Source: Candidatus Sulfuritelmatomonas gaucii (GTDB lineage Bacteria; Acidobacteriota; Terriglobia; Terriglobales; Acidobacteriaceae). From it: a stretch of 64,000 bases of DNA. Location: positions 30,817-94,816 of the forward strand of contig OKRB01000078.1 of the NCBI GenBank assembly GCA_900290245.1. Direction: 5' to 3'. Of this stretch, positions 18,305 through 26,007 are shown piece by piece. Position numbers and translations under genes: made by a program. Below the pieces are notes generated by a model, which saw only the letters and a list, made by a program, of their open reading frames with translations, did not search any database and had not been told where the DNA came from. Numbering within the stretch: the first letter of the stretch is position 1; every line of letters begins with the position of its first letter.

Positions 18305-18757
18305 ATGACACTCAAATGGAAACTCAAGATCACGATTCCAATCGTCCTGTTTACATTGGGGATCGTCTGTTGGTCAGCGGTTCCGTCCTTTCGTTTTTGG
18401 ATAGGGGAAGCTTATTACTACGTTCGTCCGGTCCCGCGCGTTTGCAAAAACAGGACGGCCCAATTCAATGCTCGCGTGGAACGGATCCGGCAAGACGCCA
18501 AAAGCTTCCTAAAAATCGGAGCAAAGAAGAATGATGTCGCCCGATTCTTCGCGTCGGAGAACATTCCGGTGTCGTTCAATCAGGTTGCCGGCCACGACGT
18601 TGCCAGCGGTGAAGTCTATGTGGCCGGTATCCCGGAGTGCGCCAACGTTGCATGCGGCGACGATTCCGCACTGATCGGTGTCAGAGTCGACGTGGATGAA
18701 AATGGAACGGTCATATCCGATCCAGTCATCGTGAGTATGTACACCAATTGCCTGTAG
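18305..18757 (+). CDS. Small membrane-anchored hypothetical protein
   Basis: 150 residues from ATG 18305, with GGAG about ten bases upstream. An N-terminal helix (about residues 8-28) anchors a periplasmic domain containing four cysteines, two of them in ECANVAC, which could form disulfides. No family was recognized. Base composition looks lower in GC than the surrounding glycan genes, and it sits between the broken ligase and the flippase, so it may be a later insertion into the locus; that is inference. A role in polysaccharide synthesis cannot be claimed. Confidence 0.6.
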   Translation: MTLKWKLKITIPIVLFTLGIVCWSAVPSFRFWIGEAYYYVRPVPRVCKNRTAQFNARVERIRQDAKSFLKIGAKKNDVARFFASENIPVSFNQVAGHDVASGEVYVAGIPECANVACGDDSALIGVRVDVDENGTVISDPVIVSMYTNCL

Positions 18758-18796
18758 TTCTCGAATGATGCCCCGGCCTGCAATTTGGTTCGCCTG

Positions 18797-20176
18797 ATGT
18801 CCACGGTATCGCAAGTAACGATTCGTGCTTCAAAGCCGGCCAAGTTCATTGCCGACCATCGCAGTGTCCTGCGCGCCGTTTTGTCGGTGGGCGCCGCTGG
18901 CATCATCGTCAAACTCGTCGCCGCCTGCAAGGAAATGGGGGTTGCGTCAGTCTATGGGCGCTCGGACGCCATGGACGCATTTTTAGTGGCAGCGCTCGTT
19001 CCCAGCCTGCTGGTCAACCTGATCTCTGAATCGATGAACCAGGCACTCGTGCCCACGCTTATCCGGGTAAGGGAGCGGGAGGGCCACGAGCGCGCTCAGC
19101 AACTGGTGTCGAGCGCGATGCTCGGCGTTTGCCTGCTGCTTGGAGCGGCCTCGGCTGCCGCGGCGCTCCTGGCCCACGGGTTCGTTCCGCTGATCGCCTC
19201 GCATTTTCCGCCTGACAAGCTGCAGCTCGCCATCCACCTCTTTTACGGACTGTTGCCCATCGTGCTCATTACGGGCATCGCCACAAACTGCACGGCAGTT
19301 CTGAATACGCTCGACCGCTTTGCGCTTCCCGCTCTCGCGCCCGTGATCATTTCCATCTCGGTTCTTTGCGGCGCCCTGTTGTTCGGCGGCCGGCTCGGCA
19401 TCTGGGCCATCGTCTACTCCACGCTTGCCGGCTCACTGCTTCATGTCATCATCGTCGGCGTGATGATGGAGGCTCGCGGCTATCGGCTCCATCTTCGCTG
19501 GCATGGAATGACCGAAGCCACGCGCCAGGTCACCGGTCAGTATGGCCCCATGCTACTCAGCGGAGTCGTAGCATCGGGCGGTCTGCGTGTCGATCAATCT
19601 ATGGCCGCCATGCTGCCCTCAGGCAGTGTTTCGACGTTCGCCTACGCCAATCGCTTTGTCGCTGTGGTGCTTTCGTTGTCGGCAGGCGCTGTGTCCACGG
19701 CAATTGTTCCTCACTTTTCGCGCATGATCGCCCATTGCGACTGGCGCGGCTGCCGGCAAACGCTCCGCACCTGGACGCGCCTTTCAGCGCTCATATCGGT
19801 CCCGATCGCGGCATTGCTCATCGCCTGCGCGCACCCGTTGATCCGCGCCGCGTTCGAGCACGGCCGCTTTGGCGCGCTAGACACCAGCGTCGTGGCGCCG
19901 GTACTTGCCATGTATGCCATCCAGATTCCGTTTTTCGCGATCAGTCGCGTGTACTACCGCTTCCTTGTCGCCATGCGCCGCACCGACCTGATTCTTTATT
20001 GCGGGATTCTGAATCTCGGCCTCGATATCGTGCTGAATCTTGTGCTCATGCGCTGGATGGGTGTTGGCGGAATCGCTCTAGCCACTTCGCTTTGGACAGT
20101 GAGCACGCTTTTCTATTGCTGGTTTTGGAGCAGAAGGATTCTCGCACGAGCTTCCGCGGCGGAGGTCGCTGCATGA
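18797..20176 (+). CDS. MurJ/MviN-family lipid flippase (Wzx-like)
   Basis: About 459 residues and some twelve to fourteen hydrophobic helices. The N-terminal ASVYGRSDAMDAFLVAALVPSLL and LISESMNQALVPTLI segments are typical of the MviN/MurJ branch of the MOP superfamily. ATG 18797 is preferred over an in-frame TTG at 18785. MurJ flips lipid II, but copies inside polysaccharide loci usually serve as Wzx-type flippases for undecaprenyl-linked repeat units; the position here favours the second role. The stop overlaps the ATG of the deacetylase gene (ATGA). Confidence 0.85.
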   Translation: MSTVSQVTIRASKPAKFIADHRSVLRAVLSVGAAGIIVKLVAACKEMGVASVYGRSDAMDAFLVAALVPSLLVNLISESMNQALVPTLIRVREREGHERAQQLVSSAMLGVCLLLGAASAAAALLAHGFVPLIASHFPPDKLQLAIHLFYGLLPIVLITGIATNCTAVLNTLDRFALPALAPVIISISVLCGALLFGGRLGIWAIVYSTLAGSLLHVIIVGVMMEARGYRLHLRWHGMTEATRQVTGQYGPMLLSGVVASGGLRVDQSMAAMLPSGSVSTFAYANRFVAVVLSLSAGAVSTAIVPHFSRMIAHCDWRGCRQTLRTWTRLSALISVPIAALLIACAHPLIRAAFEHGRFGALDTSVVAPVLAMYAIQIPFFAISRVYYRFLVAMRRTDLILYCGILNLGLDIVLNLVLMRWMGVGGIALATSLWTVSTLFYCWFWSRRILARASAAEVAA

Positions 20177-20961
20177 GGCCGGCGCCGGCGCAATATCTGC
20201 TGCGCATTGTTGATAGCTGTCCCACGGTTTCGCACGAACGCTGGCAACTTTCCCGCGCACTCATTGAAGAATTCCGGCTGCAGGCCATTCTCGCCGTGGT
20301 TCCCGACAACAGGGACCCCGGTTTGGCAGTCTCGGCGGCGGACCCGTTGTTCTGGAATCAGATGCGTGCTCTCGAATACGGCGGCAGTGTGATCGGGTTG
20401 CACGGCTACCGGCATCTGTGCCACAGCAGCGGGCGCAGCCGCCTGGGACTCGATCGCGCGTCGGAATTTGCCGGAGTGCCTGCGGAGATGCAGCGCGAGT
20501 GGATCGGCGAGGGGCTGAATCTGCTGCGCAGACACGGGCTCAATCCCCGTATTTTTGTCGCACCGCGTCATGGCTTCGAAGCAAACACGCTTTCGGCTCT
20601 CCGGTCAGAAGGCATTCCCCTGATTTCTGACGGATTTGCGCGCAGGCCGTTCCTCTGCGGCGAGATCACCTGGATTCCGCAACAACTGTGGGCTGCTGAA
20701 GAGAAGGCAAGCGGCGTGTGGACCATCTGCATGCATCCCAACACCGCCAGCGATGCCGATGTCGCCGGGTTGCGCGCCTTCCTTCGCGCTCACGCCGGCC
20801 AGTTCACTTCCGTCGATCGCCTTCTCGGCGAATTTCCTCACACCACCTTGACCCTGGCAGAACACCTTCAAGCAGAAGCGGCACTCTGCCGATTCAAACT
20901 CTTTCGCGCCGCCAGACGAGCCCACCAGGTTGCCGGATCGCGACTGAGCAACTCAAAATAG
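20173..20961 (+). CDS. DUF2334-type polysaccharide deacetylase
   Basis: 262 residues from ATG 20173, which overlaps the flippase stop and has GGAGG at 20161-20165. Features of the DUF2334/NodB-like deacetylase fold are visible: an N-terminal RIVDSCPTVSHERW segment, the metal-binding-type GLHGYRHLCH, and APRHGFEANTL. It would remove acetyl groups from a sugar of the exported glycan or its lipid-linked precursor. It has no signal peptide, so cytosolic action is likely. Its last 94 bases overlap the convergent glycosyltransferase on the other strand, which is unusual. Confidence 0.8.
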   Translation: MRPAPAQYLLRIVDSCPTVSHERWQLSRALIEEFRLQAILAVVPDNRDPGLAVSAADPLFWNQMRALEYGGSVIGLHGYRHLCHSSGRSRLGLDRASEFAGVPAEMQREWIGEGLNLLRRHGLNPRIFVAPRHGFEANTLSALRSEGIPLISDGFARRPFLCGEITWIPQQLWAAEEKASGVWTICMHPNTASDADVAGLRAFLRAHAGQFTSVDRLLGEFPHTTLTLAEHLQAEAALCRFKLFRAARRAHQVAGSRLSNSK

Positions 20962-22039
20962 AGCTGCTCCCATTTGTCGAGCACGCGCTCGATGCTGAAA
21001 TGCTCGAGCACATGTCTGCGCGCCTGCTTGCCCATCGCTTGGCGGGCTGGCAGAGGCGCGGCCATCAGCCGGGTCATTGCGGCGGCCAATGTATCGGGAT
21101 CGCCAGGGCGCGACAAAAATCCCGTTTTCCCATTCACAATCACTTCGCGGGTTCCCGGAACGTCGGTTGCGACAGAGGGGAGCGCGCAAGCTCCGGCCTC
21201 AAGCAGGACCATGGGCAACCCTTCGAAGCGCGATGCGAGCACAAATCCATCTGCGGCCTGCATCCAGCGCCTCACATCCGGCTCGAAGCCCACGAACCGG
21301 ACTCGTCGCGCAAGACCGAGCCGCCCCGCAAGCGCGGTTAGCTCAGCACGCAGCGGCCCATCACCCAGGATCGCGAGCCTCGCGTTTTGAGGCATGCGCT
21401 CCATCGCCGCCAGTAAAGTAGGGAAGTCCTTCAGGGCATCGAGCCTGGCGACGGCAAGCCATAGAAACTCGTCCGCGATTCTCAACCCGTGTCGCGGCCT
21501 CGCTTTGGCCTGGCCGTCCGACCGCCAAGCGTCCACGTCAATTCCGTTTTGCAAGACAGTGAGTCTGTACTCACCATGCGTGCAGCAAGATGCGAGGCAG
21601 CTGTCGCCCGGCTAACTGCTGTGACATGGTCGGGCAGCCAGCGGCTACAAAGGTAGCCGATCTTTCTGCCAAGGCGTCCCGCGTACGAACTGTGCAGCGT
21701 ATCGACGACGACAGTCGCTGGCGCAGCCAGGCGTGACCATCGAACCAGCCATGACGCATGCGGAAGATGCGAATGGATCACGTCGGGCCGGGCACGCCAG
21801 AGCCACAGGTTCAGGCGAATCCATCCCCGAGGATCGGCGAGCCCCTTGCGCATCCTGAGACTCAGAAAGGCCACGCCCGCATCTCTCAATTCGGCAGCGG
21901 CCGAACCTCCTGAGCCCGAAAGTGCAACGACAGTCACGCGCCAACCGCGCATGCGCAACCCTTTTGCCAGCAGCATTGCCTGCCGCTCTGCGCCGCCGAT
22001 CCGGTCGAGGCCGGGAATTGCGATGGCTGCGTGTCTCAC
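20868..22039 (-). pseudogene. Family-4 glycosyltransferase split by a frameshift
   Basis: Two adjacent reading frames make one GT4 enzyme of about 390 residues. The N-terminal part starts at ATG 22039 (AIAIPGLDRIGGAERQAMLL, the GT4 acceptor domain) and reads to about 21568. The C-terminal part continues in another frame from about 21565 (RLTVLQNGIDVDAW) through ARLDALKDFPTLL and the nucleotide-sugar motif ASRFEGLPMVLLEAGACALP to a stop at 20868. One missing base around 21566-21570 explains the break. Donor and acceptor are unknown. The start overlaps the stop of the upstream small membrane protein. Its 3' end overlaps the convergent deacetylase by 94 bp. Confidence 0.78.
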
Positions 22040-22284
22040 AGGCGTTTCCGCACGTGCGCGTCGATTACGTCCTCGTAGGAGCGGATGGAATCTTCAAACC
22101 GGAACTCCTCTTCGGCCCATTGCTTTTGGAATTCGATGCCGCCGGTTCCCCTGCGGGCCACAAACGGCGGCAACAGTGCAACGACGACTACGCCCAGGCA
22201 CGCGATCAGGAGTGAAATGGCAACAAGCGGAAGAGAGCCGGCAACAGTCAATCCGGCAAAGCCGAAACGAAACCAGCGGAACAC
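22036..22284 (-). CDS. Small membrane protein of the polysaccharide locus
   Basis: 82 residues if it starts at GTG 22284, preferred for the GGAGG five bases upstream; a TTG at 22299 is the alternative. It has two hydrophobic stretches (LTVAGSLPLVAISLLIACLG and the following VVVALLPPF) and a charged cytosolic tail ending SYEDVIDAHVRKRL. The stop overlaps the glycosyltransferase start (ATGA), so the two are coupled. No family was recognized. Possibly a helper subunit for the glycosyltransferase. Confidence 0.5.
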   Translation of the reverse strand: MFRWFRFGFAGLTVAGSLPLVAISLLIACLGVVVVALLPPFVARRGTGGIEFQKQWAEEEFRFEDSIRSYEDVIDAHVRKRL

Positions 22285-22299
22285 AGGGCCCTCCAGCAA

Positions 22300-22685
22300 C
22301 GCCTATCCTGACGCGGGGCCAGAGCCGGCGGCGAATGAGGCGTCGATGCGTTTCACGAATGCCATGCTCCGAATCATCGCAACAGTAACCAGGCGAACCA
22401 GGGCCGCTGCGGCAGTGCCGCACGCAGCAAACGGAACAGACAAACTGAAACATCTTTTGGAAAAAGGCTTATGCGGCTAAGCGGGTGAAATGCTCTATGA
22501 GGTAAAAGCCTTTCGATAAGACAGTGGCCCGGCACACCCGTTCTTTGTTCGCCTATGCGCTCTTTCCTCTTACAACGCAAGAGGAGCTCTTAGGAAGCAG
22601 CCTTTGCTGGAGTGGAATCTGTACACAAATGAAACACTCCTGCGGAGCGCATGTCAAGTTGTGGAACTTGCAGGGGTGATGATCA
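22300..22685. other. Gene-free stretch between two glycosyltransferase units
   Basis: No convincing gene was found. It holds a 7-bp hairpin (TCCTCTT at 22565-22571 with AAGAGGA at 22579-22585) that could act on the minus-strand transcript leaving the next glycosyltransferase, and short open frames with no start signal or family resemblance. Confidence 0.5.
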
Positions 22686-23807
22686 TCACCGGCTCATTTG
22701 CGAATCAGTTGCGGGTGTGTCGCTCTCGAGTGAGCAAGCGTCCTCCCGTGCGGGTGCGTCGTCGAAAGAGGGGAAAAACGAACGACGATAACGCTTACCG
22801 GGCTCGAGAGTTTCAAGTGCAGTAAGCAATGTCGCAGCAAGAGACTCCGCAGTAATCTCGGGGGCGAGCCATGCGCCGGGCTGTCCGCGCAGCAAATCCA
22901 CAATTCCTTCAGAGGCCGGCGTCGCCACCAGAGGCAGACCTGCTGCGGCTGCTTCCAGAAGCGAATTGGGCATGCCCTCGTAGCGCGAAGAATGCACAAA
23001 GAGCGTGGCGCCCGGAAAAAACGCGTACACGGGAACTACGTATCCGACGAAACTGACCGCCGATTCAAGAAAAAGCGCCCGGCAAAGCTCCTTGAGTTCG
23101 GGCTCGTCGCGGCCTTCGCCGGCAATGATCAGGTCGGCTCCCGGATGCACTTTGCGCACTGTCGCAAGAGCATTGAGGAGCAGATCGAATCCTTTCTCGT
23201 GCGACAACCTTCCCACGGCCAGCAGATGCGGGCCCGGCCCCATGCGGGCCGAAGGAGCCTGCATCGCCGCGCGGATTTGCTCCAGATCGACGGGATTGGG
23301 CAACACTGTAATCTTTTCTCCGTCCAGCTTGAGCGTCCGGGTCAGATCATCGGCCATGGCGCGCGACTGGCAGATCACGCGGTTCGCGTGCGGGTAAAGC
23401 AAACGGTAACCCCAGCGCGTGTAACGAGGCACACCGCCATAGATCAAAGCTAATGAAACCGTGCCATTCTGGCGCACGAGAACGGAGGTTCCTGGAGGGA
23501 AAAGCGGCCGAAGCAGCAACGCCAGGAAATTGACTTCGGCTGCTCCCGATAGAATCACATGAGGCCGAAGCCGCCACACCAGGCGCAGCAGCGGCACGGC
23601 TCCGTTGCGGACGCGCCGGGCGCCGAGCGCGTGCACCTTGAGCCACGGCGGCAAAGTGGCCGAGTCAGCTTCATCAGCCGCCACCAGGCCCAGGTGGATT
23701 TCATATTTTTCCTGCGACAGGTTCTTTCCCAGCAGAGCGATCACATGCTGGGCGCCGCCTCCACCGAGGCGCGGGATCAGCAGCAGGAGTCGAACGCGCT
23801 GTACCAC
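22686..23807 (-). CDS. Family-4 glycosyltransferase
   Basis: About 373 residues from GTG 23807, chosen because LLLLIPRLGGGGAQHVIALL, the usual GT4 N-terminal strand and glycine loop, follows at once and a GGGGGA purine run lies just upstream. The frame stays open to GTG 23912, but that extension is low-complexity and contains a 12-base direct repeat (23853-23864 and 23868-23879). The C-terminal Rossmann domain has AVGRLSHEKGFDLLL and the E-x7-E region SSRYEGMPNSLLEAAAAGLP. It transfers a sugar from an activated nucleotide donor to a growing lipid-linked glycan at the cytosolic face. Sugar and linkage are unknown. Confidence 0.88.
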   Translation of the reverse strand: MVQRVRLLLLIPRLGGGGAQHVIALLGKNLSQEKYEIHLGLVAADEADSATLPPWLKVHALGARRVRNGAVPLLRLVWRLRPHVILSGAAEVNFLALLLRPLFPPGTSVLVRQNGTVSLALIYGGVPRYTRWGYRLLYPHANRVICQSRAMADDLTRTLKLDGEKITVLPNPVDLEQIRAAMQAPSARMGPGPHLLAVGRLSHEKGFDLLLNALATVRKVHPGADLIIAGEGRDEPELKELCRALFLESAVSFVGYVVPVYAFFPGATLFVHSSRYEGMPNSLLEAAAAGLPLVATPASEGIVDLLRGQPGAWLAPEITAESLAATLLTALETLEPGKRYRRSFFPSFDDAPAREDACSLESDTPATDSQMSR

Positions 23808-24021
23808 GGATTCCCCCGGGTTGCGGGTAAGCGGAGCCCTGACCAATTCATTTGATTGTGTCACTGCTGATTGTGTCACCGCCGCCGGTGTTTCTCTTGT
23901 GCTCACAGTCACTAGTCACCAAGAGGTGTCTTTCATCACATTCGAGCTGCACAGGCGGATGATAAGGTGACGCCAATCTTCTCTTGGTGATTCGTAGAAT
24001 CTGAGCCAGCGCTAACGCCTT

Positions 24022-25236
24022 ATGTGGAATTCCGGGCCCTGTTCCCTTCATTCTTTGCCACCGCGCGCAGGCAAACCTCCCACGATCCTCGTGGGTGTAA
24101 CGCATTCGCAGACGTGTCTCGTCATGAGCGCGCGCCTCCGCACGCTGCGCGAAGCGGGCTTTCGCGTGTTGCTGGTTTCAAGCCCCGGCGATCTGCTTTG
24201 GAGCACTTCCGCCCGGGAACATGTGGAACCGATTGCAATTCCCATGCGACGCGCGATATCGCCATTCGCGGACATGGTAGCCTTACTGCGCCTCTGGCGG
24301 CTCCTCGGCGACCGCAAACCAGACCTGGTCGAGTTCAGCACGCCCAAAGCGGGACTGCTGGGAATGCTGGCCGCCAAACTGCACGGTGTGCCCCGGCGCG
24401 TTTACATGTTGCGCGGCCTTAAGCTGGAGACCTGCACCGGCCTCAAGCGTCACATTCTTGTTTGGGCTGAGCGCCTGGCAGCGGCCTGCGCGCACGTAGT
24501 ATTGTGCAACAGCGAGAGCCTGCGTGCTGAAGCGGCGGCTCTGCGGCTGGCTCCAGTGAACAAACTGCACCTGCTGGGTGAGGGAAGTAGCCATGGTGTG
24601 GATAGTGAACGGTTTTCGCCTGGGCTCAGCCAGGTTCGCGCGCAAATGAGGATCGCGCAGGAGGCTTCGGTTGTTGGTTTCGTGGGGAGATTGACCCGGG
24701 ACAAAGGCCTTCCTGAACTCGTGACGGCTTTTGATCTGATCTTGCGGGCCGAACCCTCCGCGCACTTGCTGCTTGTGGGGTGGTTCGATGCGTCAGAAGA
24801 TACACTCGGCAGCAATCTTCGCGCCCGCATCCAAAGTCACCCGCGCATGCACTGCACGGGAATGGTCCGCGACACAGCACCATACTACCGCGCGATGGAT
24901 GTGCTGGTGTTGCCCACATGGCGCGAGGGGTTCCCGAATGTCGTCCTTGAGGCCGCAGCGACAGGAATTCCCGTCGTGACCACGGTCTGTACCGGTGCTC
25001 GCGATTCTGTTGTCCCCGAAGTCACGGGTCTGCTCATCCAGCCCGGCCACTCTGAAGCCATCTGTGAAGCAGTGCTGAAGATTGTTCGCAATCCACAGCG
25101 CAGCCGATGCATGGGGCAAGCCGCGCGCGCCTGGGTACTTGAGCACTACCCGGAAAAACTGGTTGTGAACTTCGCAGCGGACTACTACCGCGAACTGCTT
25201 GAGATGCCGCCATTGGTCGAGCTTCAGCGCGCTTGA
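24022..25236 (+). CDS. Family-4 glycosyltransferase
   Basis: 404 residues. The N-terminal domain has LVGVTHSQTCLVMSARLRTL and VEFSTPKAGLLGMLAAKLHG, a layout seen in N,N'-diacetylbacillosaminyl- and fucosyl-type GT4 enzymes. The C-terminal domain has FVGRLTRDKGLPELV and the motif PTWREGFPNVVLEAAATGIP. It is divergent from the previous glycosyltransferase across a 214-bp region, so the locus has at least two transcription units here. Its 3' end overlaps the next convergent gene by 13 bp. Specificity cannot be read from sequence. Confidence 0.88.
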   Translation: MWNSGPCSLHSLPPRAGKPPTILVGVTHSQTCLVMSARLRTLREAGFRVLLVSSPGDLLWSTSAREHVEPIAIPMRRAISPFADMVALLRLWRLLGDRKPDLVEFSTPKAGLLGMLAAKLHGVPRRVYMLRGLKLETCTGLKRHILVWAERLAAACAHVVLCNSESLRAEAAALRLAPVNKLHLLGEGSSHGVDSERFSPGLSQVRAQMRIAQEASVVGFVGRLTRDKGLPELVTAFDLILRAEPSAHLLLVGWFDASEDTLGSNLRARIQSHPRMHCTGMVRDTAPYYRAMDVLVLPTWREGFPNVVLEAAATGIPVVTTVCTGARDSVVPEVTGLLIQPGHSEAICEAVLKIVRNPQRSRCMGQAARAWVLEHYPEKLVVNFAADYYRELLEMPPLVELQRA

Positions 25237-25751
25237 TCCGACTCGTTCTGCCCGCCAAACAGATCGGGCTGCTCGCCGCCCGGTTTTGATGATTCGGCAC
25301 GCTTGCGGCTTGCGGCTCCAATCAGGCTCAAGACCTCGAGGGACTGAATCGCCGATCGCGGCACATAAATCCTCTGGGTATTGGAGCGGGTATCTGGTGG
25401 GGTTAGAAGCAGTCCTGCGCCGTCGATGAGCGACCGATCATTCGCCGCCAGGCCCTCCAACTCGTCGCCGTCGTTCAACGTGAGGCGCAACCACAGTCCT
25501 GCGGTGCGCGGACGAATCGAGAATCGTTTGCGGAGGAGCCGCTCGGGGTTCGCCTGATCGGACGAACCGGTGGGCAGGTCGCGCACGTAACAGACCCATT
25601 TGACCTGCCCCCAATGTACGCGCACCACTTTTCCGGTGAGATCCAGGATCTCGAGCTCAGGCTCCTGCTGGCCAAAGTCGGAGCCGGCGTGTCCGGCGAA
25701 CCAGTCACGGGAAAACTTACTCACAATGACGGGTTTGCGTGCCGAGGCCAT
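25224..25751 (-). CDS. Conserved hypothetical protein (DUF6982-like)
   Basis: 175 residues from ATG 25751; an upstream in-frame start at 25793 would only add a basic leader. The central region has a repeated small beta-barrel look (LEILDLTGKVVRVHWGQVKW, LWLRLTLNDGDELEGLAAND) with a KRFSIRPRTAGLWLRL core, resembling the DUF6982/PilZ-like proteins of Acidobacteriota. It is predicted soluble and cytosolic. The tail is charged and low-complexity. Function unknown; a nucleotide- or c-di-GMP-linked role would be speculation. Confidence 0.6.
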   Translation of the reverse strand: MASARKPVIVSKFSRDWFAGHAGSDFGQQEPELEILDLTGKVVRVHWGQVKWVCYVRDLPTGSSDQANPERLLRKRFSIRPRTAGLWLRLTLNDGDELEGLAANDRSLIDGAGLLLTPPDTRSNTQRIYVPRSAIQSLEVLSLIGAASRKRAESSKPGGEQPDLFGGQNESDQAR

Positions 25752-26007
25752 CGCTCTGGATTGTCGCACGCGGCGCGCTAGACGTGCGGCCAACCTCTAT
25801 TGCTTTGTTTGGCTCCCAGGATTCTGGTAACTCATACATTCCATGCGGTCCCACAGCAGAAAAAGTTGCAATTCCGGTGCAACAAACCTAGTCTTCCACC
25901 GCGACTTGTGTTAATGTACTGGTTTGCCATAGTTCGCAAGTGCGTCGTAAGGCCAGCATCATCAGAGACTTGGCGCAGGGTTGAAACGACGAATGACAGG
26001 ATAGTGC

